Below, piece by piece: positions 44,616 through 53,400 of a DNA stretch of 64,000 nucleotides (position 1 is the stretch's first letter; the number at the start of each line of letters is the position of its first letter). Made by a program: the position numbers and the translations under genes. The DNA is from Herbaspirillum rhizosphaerae (lineage in GTDB: Bacteria > Pseudomonadota > Gammaproteobacteria > Burkholderiales > Burkholderiaceae_D): contig NZ_LFLU01000008.1 in NCBI RefSeq assembly GCF_001189965.1, forward strand, positions 124,001 through 188,000. The letters are read 5' to 3'. Under the pieces are notes generated by a model, which had not been told where the DNA came from, did no database searches, and was given only the letters and a program-made list of their open reading frames with translations.

Positions 44616-45485
44616 ATGGCCGACCAAGCAACAACCTCAAGCACGGCAGCATCCGATTCGCATTCATCCCAAGTTGGTCAAAAATTCGGTCGCCTGTTGC
44701 TGACCGGCGCCGGCGGCGGCCTGGGCAAGGTGCTGCGCCCACGGCTGGCGGCATTTGCCGATATCGTGCGCGTGTCCGATCTGGCGGGCGCGCTGGCCGA
44801 CGAGGCTGCAGCGCATGAAGAAGTCGTTCCCTGCAACCTGGCCGATCGCGCGGCAATGGACGCGCTGATCGCCGGTTGCGACGCCATCGTGCATCTGGGC
44901 GGCGTCTCGGTCGAGCGTCCGTTTGAAGAGATCCTGGAAGCCAACATCAAGGGCATTTTCCATGTCTACGAAGCGGCGCGGCGCCATGGCGTCAAACGCG
45001 TGATTTTCGCCAGCTCCAACCATGTGACCGGTTTCTATCGCCAGGATGAGAAGATCGACGCGCGCGACCTGCGCCGTCCCGACGGCTATTACGGCTTGTC
45101 CAAGTCCTACGGCGAAGACATGGCGCAGTTCAATTTCGATCGCTACGGTATTGAAACCGTCAGTATCCGCATCGGCTGGTCTTTCCCGGAGCCGAAGGAT
45201 CGCCGCTCGCTAGCCAGCTGGCTGAGCTATGACGACCTGACCGAACTGCTGCGTTGCTGCCTGTTCACCCCTGACGTAGGTCACACCGTCGTCTACGGGA
45301 TGTCCAATAATCCGTCGACCTGGTGGGACAACCGTTACGCCGCGCATCTCGGCTTCCAGGCGCGCGACACCTCAGACGTGTATCGCGCCCGGATCGAAGC
45401 GCAACCGATGCCGGCGGCGGACGATCCGGTACGTGTCTATCAGGGCGGCATCTTCACGGCTACCGGACCTTTCGATCCGAAATAA
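44616..45485 (+). CDS. udh: Uronate dehydrogenase
   Basis: A 289-residue SDR-fold NAD enzyme with an extra 25-residue head. The NAD motif is GAGGGLG at 31-37. The family landmarks VHLGGVSVERPFEEILEANI, FASSNHVTGFY and RIGWSFPEP align with Agrobacterium-type uronate dehydrogenase. The catalytic Tyr159 and Lys163 (YYGLSKSYGE) are present. It oxidises galacturonate or glucuronate to the aldarolactone. With kdgD, divergent across a 616-base gap, it forms part of an oxidative uronate pathway. A dehydratase (gudD/garD type) and a semialdehyde dehydrogenase are missing from the window. Confidence 0.87.
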   Translation: MADQATTSSTAASDSHSSQVGQKFGRLLLTGAGGGLGKVLRPRLAAFADIVRVSDLAGALADEAAAHEEVVPCNLADRAAMDALIAGCDAIVHLGGVSVERPFEEILEANIKGIFHVYEAARRHGVKRVIFASSNHVTGFYRQDEKIDARDLRRPDGYYGLSKSYGEDMAQFNFDRYGIETVSIRIGWSFPEPKDRRSLASWLSYDDLTELLRCCLFTPDVGHTVVYGMSNNPSTWWDNRYAAHLGFQARDTSDVYRARIEAQPMPAADDPVRVYQGGIFTATGPFDPK

Positions 45486-45947
45486 GCGCATCGGAAAAGC
45501 GCGCCTGTTGCCGCGAAATAAACGCTTGAATGGCGATAGGTGAATACGCACATTTTTTAATTGTATGTTATCGTACATCTATGCTATCTTTGCTCCGCTT
45601 GTGGCAAAAGCCGCAAGCGAGGGTGGATAGCAAGATAGTCAACCTGGTTCAGCATCCGGCAGGAGACAGCGCAATGTTGCCGGTCATGAACGGGGAGTAG
45701 CGAGACGGTAGTAGTGACGGTGAGCGACAGTAACCAATAACAATAACGCCCACACCGCATGCACGCGACGCCATCGGAGGGGAGCCTTAGTAATCCCGCT
45801 GACGACGCCGCAAGCTCAGGGAAATCGATCGGTTTTTCGATCAGTATCATTCACGGCGGTTCGCCTTATTGTCGGCGGTTTCCTCGTGTCCTCCACTGTC
45901 ATTACATCGCCGAGCAGAGTAGACCACGTATAAAGGGCATCATCGGC
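45486..45947. other. 462-base leader region before the amino-acid ABC operon
   Basis: No gene is supported here. It contains the imperfect palindrome TGTATGTTATCGTACA at 45562-45577, a possible operator of GntR/FadR type. It also holds a stable hairpin at 45583-45631 (outer GCTATC/GATAGC, inner 10-bp stem CGCTTGTGGC/GCCGCAAGCG, loop AAAA). Several GGGGAG or GGAGGGGAG motifs follow at about 45690-45785. The long distance to the first start codon suggests an untranslated leader or an extra small gene, but neither can be shown. Confidence 0.5.
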
Positions 45948-46730
45948 ATGGGTTTTTCACTTAATTTCGGTCCTCTTGCGCCATATTGGCCGGTCTTCCT
46001 GACCGGTGCATGGCTGACGCTGAAGATGACCACAGTCGCCATCGTGGTCGGGGTGTCAGCCGGCACGCTGATCGCATTTCTCAAACGCGGCAGCAACCGC
46101 TTCGTTTCCAAAGCCTGTTCCGCCTATATCGAGGCGGTGCGCAACACGCCTTTCCTGGTGCAGATCTTCCTGCTGTACTTCGGGCTGGCCAGCCTCGGCA
46201 TCCACATGCCGACGTTTGCCGCTGCGGTGCTGGCGATGATCATCAATATCGCTGCCTATGCGGCGGAAATCATTCGCGCCGGGCTGGAATCGGTACCAAA
46301 GGGGCAGATCGAAGCGGCGGAATGCCTCGGTCTGTCGCGCTGGCGCATCGCGTGGCACGTCATGCTGCAACCATCGATCGAACGCGTGTATCCGGCGCTG
46401 ACCAGCCAGTTTCTGCTGATGATGCAAGCCTCGGCCATGGCGTCGCAGATCTCGGCCGAAGAACTGACCGCGATCGCCAACACCGTGCAGTCGGATACCT
46501 TCCGCTCGCTGGAAACCTATATCGTGGTCGCCTTCATGTATCTGGCGCTGTCGATCCTAGTCAAGCTGCTGGCATGGGGTTTCGGCGAGTATCTGTTCAA
46601 GCGCCGCCGCGTCATCCGCCGCGCCGCATTGGAAATGGCGCGCCGTCGTCCTCCTGCGATCCCGCCGTTTCAGGCCACAGTTGCCACTGCAGCCGCCAAT
46701 ACCACCAACACCAACGGGAGCGCATCATGA
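45948..46730 (+). CDS. Polar amino-acid ABC transporter permease (first)
   Basis: A 260-residue inner-membrane permease of the HisM/GltJ family with about five helices. The ABC-facing EAA loop is EAAECLGLSRWRIAWHVMLQP, and ISAEELTAIANTV is a typical late landmark. The open frame starts at 45759, but MGFSLNFGPL at 45948 is the sensible N-terminus, with AAAGGG 11 bases upstream. The TGA overlaps the next permease ATG (ATGA). The tail is polar and Thr/Asn-rich. It belongs to a four-gene operon: two permeases, ATPase, binding protein. Confidence 0.9.
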   Translation: MGFSLNFGPLAPYWPVFLTGAWLTLKMTTVAIVVGVSAGTLIAFLKRGSNRFVSKACSAYIEAVRNTPFLVQIFLLYFGLASLGIHMPTFAAAVLAMIINIAAYAAEIIRAGLESVPKGQIEAAECLGLSRWRIAWHVMLQPSIERVYPALTSQFLLMMQASAMASQISAEELTAIANTVQSDTFRSLETYIVVAFMYLALSILVKLLAWGFGEYLFKRRRVIRRAALEMARRRPPAIPPFQATVATAAANTTNTNGSAS

Positions 46731-47380
46731 TCGGCAGTTTCTCCTGGGGACATTTCCTTTATCTGGTGCAGTCGATCTGGTGGACGCTGGTCCTGTCCGG
46801 GCTGGCCTTCATCCTCGGCAGCATCGGCGGTTTCGCCGTCATGCTGGCGCGCATTTCGCCGCGCCGCTGGCTGTGGATGCCGACGCTGGTGTACATCGAG
46901 TGCATCCAGGGCATTCCGCTGCTGATCCTGTTGTTCATCGTCTACTTCGGCCTGTCGGTGTACGGCTTTGCCTTGCCGGCATTGGTGGCCGCCGGGCTGG
47001 CGATGATGGTCTATACCAGCGCCTATCTGGGCGACATCTGGCGCGGTTGCGTGGAAGCGATGCCGCGTCCGCAGTGGGAAGCCGCCGAATGCCTGTCGCT
47101 GACGCGCTGGCAGACGCTGCGCCTGGTGATCATTCCGCAGGCGTTCCGCTTGTCGCTGCCGCCGACCGTGGGTTTCCTGGTGCAGGTCATCAAGATGACT
47201 TCGCTGGCGTCCGTGATCGGCTTTATCGAACTGACCCGCGCCGGTCAGATTATCAACAACTCAATTTTTCAGCCTTTCCTGATTTTCAGTCTGGTAGGGG
47301 TGTTCTATTTTGTACTGTGCTACCCGCTCTCGCGCTGGAGTGAATCGATGGAGAATAAGCTCAATGTCAGCAACCGTTAA
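46727..47380 (+). CDS. Polar amino-acid ABC transporter permease (second)
   Basis: A 217-residue permease of the same family (WTLVLSGLAFILGSIGGFAV, YIECIQGIPLLILLFIVYFG, and the EAA loop QWEAAECLSLTRWQTLRLVI). GGGAG is 7 bases before the ATG, which overlaps the stop of the first permease. Its 3' end overlaps the ATPase start by 17 bases. It should pair with the upstream permease as a heterodimer in the membrane. Confidence 0.9.
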   Translation: MIGSFSWGHFLYLVQSIWWTLVLSGLAFILGSIGGFAVMLARISPRRWLWMPTLVYIECIQGIPLLILLFIVYFGLSVYGFALPALVAAGLAMMVYTSAYLGDIWRGCVEAMPRPQWEAAECLSLTRWQTLRLVIIPQAFRLSLPPTVGFLVQVIKMTSLASVIGFIELTRAGQIINNSIFQPFLIFSLVGVFYFVLCYPLSRWSESMENKLNVSNR

Positions 47381-48119
47381 TACCGCCGTTACCAGCCCTA
47401 TCGTCAAGCTGGATCAGATCTACAAGAGTTTCGGCTCGAATCAGGTACTGAAGGGTGTTTCCTTTGAAGTGCAAAAGGGCGAGATGATCGCCATCATCGG
47501 CGCCAGCGGTTCCGGCAAGAGCACTGCGCTGCGCTGTATCGACCGTCTGGAAAAGGTCGATTCCGGCACCATCGAAGTGTGCGGCATGCGTGTGGACGAT
47601 CCCGCGATCGATCTGCACAAGCTGCGCCAGGAAGTCGGCATCGTGTTCCAGAGCTACAACCTGTTCCCGCACCTGACCGTGCAGGAAAACATCATGCTGG
47701 CGCTGCGCCACGTCAAGCAGCAGCCGAAGGCGCAAGCCCTGAGCGTGTCGATGGCGGCGCTGGAACAGGTCGGCCTGGGCAACAAGGCCGACGCCTATCC
47801 CGAGCAGCTGTCGGGCGGCCAGCAACAGCGCGTGGCGATTGCCCGTTCGCTGGCGATGGCGCCGAAGGTCATGCTGTTCGATGAAGTCACCTCGGCGCTC
47901 GATCCGCAGCTGACCGGCGAAGTGCTGCGCGTGATGGAAGACCTGGCCGCCGGCGGCATGACCATGCTGCTGGTGACGCACGAGATGGCCTTCGCCAAGC
48001 GCGTGGCCGATCGCATCATTTACATGCACCAGGGCACCGTATGGGAAGTCGGCCCGGGTGAAATGCTGGACAACCCCAAGACGCCGGAACTGCAAGCCTT
48101 CCTCAACAACGGCCTGTAA
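47364..48119 (+). CDS. Polar amino-acid ABC transporter ATP-binding protein
   Basis: A 251-residue ATPase of the GlnQ/HisP/ArtP kind: Walker A GASGSGKST, Q-loop VFQSYNLFPHLTV, signature LSGGQQQRVAIARS, Walker B VMLFDEVTSALDP, and switch His in LLVTHEMAFA. GGAGA lies about 10 bases before the Met at 47364. It overlaps the second permease by 17 bases. Confidence 0.92.
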   Translation: MSATVNTAVTSPIVKLDQIYKSFGSNQVLKGVSFEVQKGEMIAIIGASGSGKSTALRCIDRLEKVDSGTIEVCGMRVDDPAIDLHKLRQEVGIVFQSYNLFPHLTVQENIMLALRHVKQQPKAQALSVSMAALEQVGLGNKADAYPEQLSGGQQQRVAIARSLAMAPKVMLFDEVTSALDPQLTGEVLRVMEDLAAGGMTMLLVTHEMAFAKRVADRIIYMHQGTVWEVGPGEMLDNPKTPELQAFLNNGL

Positions 48120-48168
48120 TTCCAAACGTAATTTTTCATTGCAACACAATCAAACCAAGGAGACCTGC

Positions 48169-48963
48169 ATGAAACTGAATCAACTCTTCGCCCGCACCTG
48201 CATCGCTGCATTACTGACCGCCGGTCTGGCCCATGTCGCCATGGCTGACCAGCTCGACGACATCAAGAAGGCCGGCAAGGTCCGCGTGGCGATCGCCATG
48301 GGCACGCCGCTGTTCAGCTTCGCCGACGCCAACCTGCAACCGGCCGGTTCCGACGTCGAAACCGCCGAGCAATTCGCCAAGGACCTGGGCGTGAAGCTGG
48401 AAATCGTGCCGGTGACCAACGCTGCGCGTATCCCGACACTGCAAGCCAACCGTGCCGACGTCGTCATCGCCGACTTGTCGATCACGCCTGAACGCGCCAA
48501 GGTTGTCGACTTTTCGGTGCCATACGCTGTCATCACCATCATCGTCGGCGGTCCGAAGAATATCCAGATCAAGGATTACAACGACCTCAACGGCAAACGC
48601 ATCGGCCTGACACGCGCCACCGTCAACGACACGCTGACGACCGCACAAGCCAAGGGCGCGGAAATCGTGCGCTATGAAGACGACGCCACCCTGATCACAT
48701 CGATGGTCACCGGCCAGGTCGAAATCTTCTCCAGCACACCGTCGAACCTGTCGGAAATGATCAAGCGCGCACCGGGCAAGAACCTGGAACTGAAGTTCGC
48801 ACAAAAGGACTTTGACCTGGGCATCGCTTTCAACCAGAACCAGCCGCGCCTGAAGGAATGGATCAACAACTGGGTCGTGTCGAACCACCGCAACGGCAAG
48901 CTGGACGCGATCTACGTGAAATTCCACGGTCGTCATCTGCCGGCAGCCGTCGCCAAGCAATAA
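48169..48963 (+). CDS. Polar amino-acid ABC transporter substrate-binding protein
   Basis: A 264-residue periplasmic binding protein (SBP family 3). Signal peptide 1-24 (MKLNQLFARTCIAALLTAGL, cut after HVAMA). Domain motifs follow: LDDIKKAGKVRVAIAMGTPL, GSDVETAEQFAKDLGVKLEI, ADVVIADLSITPERAKVVDF. AAGGAG precedes the ATG, and a terminator lies 60 bases after the stop. The order permease-permease-ATPase-binding protein is that of a glutamate/aspartate or basic-amino-acid importer, but the ligand residues do not settle which. The binding protein is last and has its own strong ribosome-binding site. Confidence 0.9.
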   Translation: MKLNQLFARTCIAALLTAGLAHVAMADQLDDIKKAGKVRVAIAMGTPLFSFADANLQPAGSDVETAEQFAKDLGVKLEIVPVTNAARIPTLQANRADVVIADLSITPERAKVVDFSVPYAVITIIVGGPKNIQIKDYNDLNGKRIGLTRATVNDTLTTAQAKGAEIVRYEDDATLITSMVTGQVEIFSSTPSNLSEMIKRAPGKNLELKFAQKDFDLGIAFNQNQPRLKEWINNWVVSNHRNGKLDAIYVKFHGRHLPAAVAKQ

Positions 48964-49023
48964 TTTTCGTATAACCAATAAAAACGGTTCTTGTATCGTC
49001 CCTGCGCTGGCGGGGATGAACTG

Positions 49024-49050
49024 AAAGCCGCTCTGAGGAGCGGCTTTTTT
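49024..49050 (+). terminator. Terminator of the amino-acid ABC operon
   Basis: AAAGCCGCTC (49024-49033), loop TGAG, GAGCGGCTTT (49038-49047), then T-run. It can also work on the minus strand for the convergent NlpC/P60 gene. Confidence 0.88.
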
Positions 49051-49067
49051 ATTGCCGGCAATACGGA

Positions 49068-49559
49068 TCAGGATTGGGGAAGTGCCGGAGCAAGGCGGCG
49101 TACGCCGCTAAAACGGCGATGCCAGTAGGGTTCGTCGAGCTTCGACTCGTAGATGGTGCCGTGCTTGCGCGAGGCATGGATGAATTTTTTGCCGCCGACA
49201 TAGACGCCGACATGGGAAGCGCTGCGTTTGCCCTTGCCGAAAAAGACCAGGTCGCCCGGCTTCATGTCGTTCAGGCTGACCGGTTCGCCGACATCGCGAA
49301 TTTCCCGCGCGGTGCGCGGCAGCGAGCCGCCGCTGGCTTCGCGAAACAGATAGGCGACAAAGGCGCTGCAATCGAGCCCGCTGTCGGGATCGGTGCCGCC
49401 GAAGCGATAGCGGATGCCGCTCGACAGGCTGTTGAGCGCTTCCACTGCCAGCAAACGGTTGATCGACGGTATCCTGGACTGGGATTCGCCGGCTTGGACG
49501 GCACAGGCCGGCAACATGAGTGCGAATACGAAGAGCAAGCGAGCAGGCAGGAAATGCAT
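49068..49559 (-). CDS. NlpC/P60 cell-wall hydrolase
   Basis: A 163-residue exported cysteine peptidase. Signal peptide 1-23 (MHFLPARLLFVFALMLPACA, VQA). The NlpC/P60 domain has catalytic Cys64 (GLDCSAFVAYLF), His116 (SASHVGVYVGG) and His128 (KFIHAS). It cuts peptide cross-links of peptidoglycan in the periplasm, as MepS/Spr does. The Met at 49559 was chosen because the signal peptide begins there; GGAA lies upstream. The alternative upstream extension is not credible. It is the last gene before a 383-base gap. Confidence 0.87.
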   Translation of the reverse strand: MHFLPARLLFVFALMLPACAVQAGESQSRIPSINRLLAVEALNSLSSGIRYRFGGTDPDSGLDCSAFVAYLFREASGGSLPRTAREIRDVGEPVSLNDMKPGDLVFFGKGKRSASHVGVYVGGKKFIHASRKHGTIYESKLDEPYWHRRFSGVRRLAPALPQS

Positions 49560-49942
49560 GTGGTATTCCGGAAAAGACAATGAAACGCCCCCGCATGGCG
49601 CGGAAAGAGCAGGCTGAGCGATAAAAGGCAGGGGAAGGCAAGAAAATGAAGCGAACCCGAAGCACGCAGGCAAGTGTAGGAATTTGTAGACCGGGCTTAT
49701 ATAAGAAGATTCTCAAAAACAGGAAAATTCTCAGAAGATCACCGTGATCATCCCAGGAACCGCGGGTTGACGGCCATGAGCATGGTGATCGGTGCTGTCG
49801 GACGGGCGGTAAGATCGGGGCTGGAAATCGGGATGGGAGAAAGTCCGACACGGCAATCGGAGGATGTCTTCTGCAATCCGGTCATGCCCTGCGCTAGGAT
49901 GAAAGCGTTGATACCGCACGGGCTTTGCCGCCTCAGGGATGC
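49560..49942. other. Gene-free region between the NlpC/P60 and DUF4186 genes
   Basis: 383 bases serving two divergent genes. No open frame, hairpin or operator stands out. A short AT-rich stretch around 49690-49740 (with TATATAAGAAGATTC) is the only candidate promoter-like segment. Confidence 0.5.
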
Positions 49943-50371
49943 ATGTATTCACCAGACCTCATTTTCGACCGACTGCGCCATTCGCAATTTCGCGTGGGCT
50001 TCACGCTGAAGCCCACGGAGTACCGCTACCTGCAGGAGCATGGTCTGGAGACAGTCTTGCAGCATGCCGAAGGCTTCATTGCGACCCGCCTGACGCCGGC
50101 TTTTCCGGTCAACGACGGCAAGCAGACGCCGTTTCGCGGGCATCCTGTATTTGTCGCCCAGCACGCTACTGCGACCTGCTGCCGCTCGTGCCTGGAGAAA
50201 TGGCACGGCATCGGCAAAGGGGAGGCGCTCACCACGTTGGAACAACAGCATGTGCTCGATGTGCTGGCGCGCTGGCTGGACGGCCAGCCGCCGCCGGCCG
50301 AGGCAAGCAGCAACACCATTTACGATCGTGATGGCGGCCGCGAACCAGCGCGGCAGGGCGTCTTGTTCTGA
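49943..50371 (+). CDS. DUF4186 family protein
   Basis: A 142-residue protein matching DUF4186: LIFDRLRHSQFRVGFTL, a central HAEGFIATRLTPAFPVNDGK, QTPFRGHPVFVAQHATATCC, RSCLEKWHGIGKG. The CC-x2-C arrangement and the conserved histidines suggest metal binding. The family is widespread and uncharacterised. AGGGATGC precedes the Met at 49943. It converges on the hybrid kinase gene, 46 bases away. Confidence 0.85.
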   Translation: MYSPDLIFDRLRHSQFRVGFTLKPTEYRYLQEHGLETVLQHAEGFIATRLTPAFPVNDGKQTPFRGHPVFVAQHATATCCRSCLEKWHGIGKGEALTTLEQQHVLDVLARWLDGQPPPAEASSNTIYDRDGGREPARQGVLF

Positions 50372-50417
50372 TCGCTGACTTGATTGCACAAATAGCGGCG
50401 CGGCTGAACGTGTCCGC

Positions 50418-53400
50418 TCAGGACAATTCCCTGCCGCCGACGCTGTTGTCGGCCCCGTTTGACGCCGCCGCCAGTATTGCCGGCGGCATATCCGTTTCGC
50501 TCGTTTCGCCCGGGCGCACGATCAGCGTGGTGCGGATCAATTCCTCCACCACATCGATGTCCACCGGCTTGACCAGATGATGGTCAAAACCGGCGTTGGC
50601 CGAACGCAAGCGGTCGCTGGCCTGGCCATAGCCGGTCAGCGCGATCAGCCCTATGCCTTGCAGATGCGGCAGGGCGCGCAAATGGGCGGCGACTTCATAG
50701 CCGTCCATGATCGGCAGGCCGATATCCAGCAAGGCAATACGCGGGGTGAAATGCTGGACGATATCCAGCGCCGAGGGACCATCGTAGGCGACACGGACTT
50801 CGTGCCCCTGCATGGCCAGCAATTCGGCGAGGATCTGGGCGGCGTCTTGGTTGTCGTCGACCACCAGGATAGCGCAGCCTTCGGCCGTCGGGGCAAGGGC
50901 GATGGCGTCTTCTGACGGCCGCGGCAACAATAGCGGCGAAGTTTCGCTCATCACGGCCGGCAGCTTGATGGTGAACACGCTGCCCATGCCGGCGCCGGCG
51001 CTATGCACATGCACCGATCCGCCATGCAGTTCGGTCAGGCTGCGCACGATGGCCAGCCCCAGCCCAAGGCCGCCGCCGGCGCGGTCGATGGCTTGCGTTT
51101 CCTGGGCGAACATTTCAAACACATGCGGCAGCATTTCGGCCTTGATGCCGATACCATTGTCGCGCACGTCAACCACCACCTGGCTGTGGTCCAGCGTGGC
51201 GTCGATGCGGATATGGCCGCGATTCTCGGTGTACTTGCCGGCGTTGGTCAGCAGGTTGGCGAGCACCTGGGTCAATCGTTCCGGATCGGCGTGCACCGGC
51301 AGGCCTTGCGAGGGCACATTGACGGTCAGGCGGTGATGGCGTTCTTCCAGCAGCGGGCTGGCGGTTTCGATTGCCTTGGCGATGACGTCGGCAATTTCTA
51401 TTTTTTTCTTTTGCAAGTTGATCTTTCCTTGCGCTACGCGCGATACATCCAATAAATCGTCGACCAGCCGCACCAGATGGCGGGCCTGGCGTTCGATGAC
51501 GCTGCATTCTCTTTCCACGCCGCCGCCGCCGCGCAAGCGCATCAGGTGCACGGCAGTCAGGATCGGCGTGAGCGGATTTCTCAATTCATGGCCCAGCATG
51601 GCCAGGAATTCGTCCTTGGTGCGATTGGCGACTTCCGCCGCCTGGCGCGCCCGGGTCAGTTCGGTGACTTCGAACGCCACCACGGCGATGCCTTCGATGC
51701 TGCCGTCGGGCTTGAGCATCGGCTGGTAGACGAAATCGAAGAAACGTTCTTCGGGCATGCCGGTGCTGCTGCGCCGCAGGCTGACGGCGAGCGAGCGGCC
51801 GATATACGGCTCGGCGTGGCGGTAGACGTCGTCGAGCAGGTCGAGCACGCTCTGGCCCTCCAGCTCCGGCAGGGACTCGCGCACGCTCTTGCCGATGATG
51901 GGGCGATTGCCGATCAGCTCCAGGTAGGGGGCATTGGCCAGCTCGAATATGTGGTTGGGGCCGCGGGTGATGGCGATGGCTACCGGCGCCTGCGCGAAGA
52001 TGGTGCTCATGCGGTCGCCGTGGCGCTTCTCCATGGCGCGGATCTGCGAACGCAGCAGCATCGATTCGATGCGGGCGATCAGCTCGCGGCTGGAAAACGG
52101 TTTGACCAGATAGTCGTCGGCGCCGGCCGCCAGGCCTTCCAGCCGGGCTTCTTCGCCGGCGCGGGCCGACAGCAGGATGAAAGGAATATCGCGCGTGGCC
52201 TCGTCGGCGCGCAGTTGCGCCAGCAGGCCGAAGCCGTCCAGCTGCGGCATCATCACGTCGGACAGGATCAGGTCGTGCGGATAGGCGCGTGCGGCGGCCA
52301 GCGCATCGGCGCCGTTGGCGACGCTTTCCACTTCCCAGTGCGGTTGCAGCAGGTTGCTCAGATAGTCGCGCATGTCGGCGTTGTCGTCCGCGACCAGAAT
52401 GCGGGCGCCCGAACACAGCGCCGGATCGCGTCCGGCATTGGGGGGCGGCAGCAGCGCCTTTTGCTCTTCGTCCTCGCTGCGGTTGGCGGCAATCCAGCGG
52501 TCGGCTTCCGCGGCATAGGCATCCGCCAATGGGCTATGGGCGGAACTGACGGCTTCGCCGCTGTCGCTGACGCGATCGGCCGGCAGATGCGTGCGCCCGG
52601 CCGGGATGGTCAGCACGAATGAAGAACCGCGTTGCAGCTGGCTGTTCACGCTGATGGCGCCGCCCTGCAAATTGACCAGGTCGCGCACCAGCGCGAGGCC
52701 GATGCCGGAACCTTCATGCGTGCGAGCATGGCTTCCTTCGACGCGGTGGAAACGTTTGAACACCAGCGGCAACTGATCGGCGGCAATCCCCACCCCGGTG
52801 TCGCTCACGGTCAGCATCACATGGTCGCCATGGCCGCTCAGTTGGAGGCTGATCTTGCCCTCAAAGGTGAACTTGAAGGCGTTCGACAGCAGGTTGAGGA
52901 CGATTTTTTCCCACATGGTGGCGTCGATATACGTCTCTTCCTGCAAGGGCGGGCAATCGACTTCGAAGATCAGTCCGGCGCCTTCGATGGTGGAGCGGAA
53001 GGTGCTTGCCAGGTCCGAGGTGAAGGCCGCCAGATCCACCCGCGTATAGGATGCCTGGGTGCGCCCGGCCTGGATCCGCGAAAAATCGAGCAGGGCGTTG
53101 ACCAGCTTTTGCAGGCGCTGGGTATTCCGCCGCAGCATGCGGGCGCGCTCGCGCTGGGCCGGCGCCAGTTCATGTTCCTGATCGCTCAGCATGTCGTCCA
53201 GCGGTCCCATCATCAGGGTCAGCGGAGTGCGGAACTCATGGCTGACGTTGCTGAAGAACGCGGTCTTGGCCTGATCCAGCTCGGCCAGCAGGTTGGCGCG
53301 CCGGGTTTCGGCTTCGGCGGCGCGCGCCTGCTGGATTGCTGCCGTCAGCTGGCCTGCCAGGAGGTTAAAGAAGGTCTGGTAATCGTCGTCCAGCGGCCTG

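Noticed and set aside
44408-44617. Minus-strand frame with a hydrophobic N-terminus divergent from udh
   Set aside because: Its start overlaps the udh start codon, has no ribosome-binding site, and its hydrophobic stretch reflects the composition of the leader.
45690-45785. Purine-rich GGGGAGTAG motif that recalls the yybP-ykoY (manganese) riboswitch
   Set aside because: The second conserved half of that riboswitch (the CATACTC-type segment) is absent and the downstream genes are not manganese or TerC-type exporters.
48990-49020. CGTCCCTGCGCTGGCGGGGATGAAC-like segment resembling a short repeat
   Set aside because: It lacks the GTCGTCC/GGACGAC arms and the TCCTGACTTTCGTCA tail of the repeat family; too short to judge.
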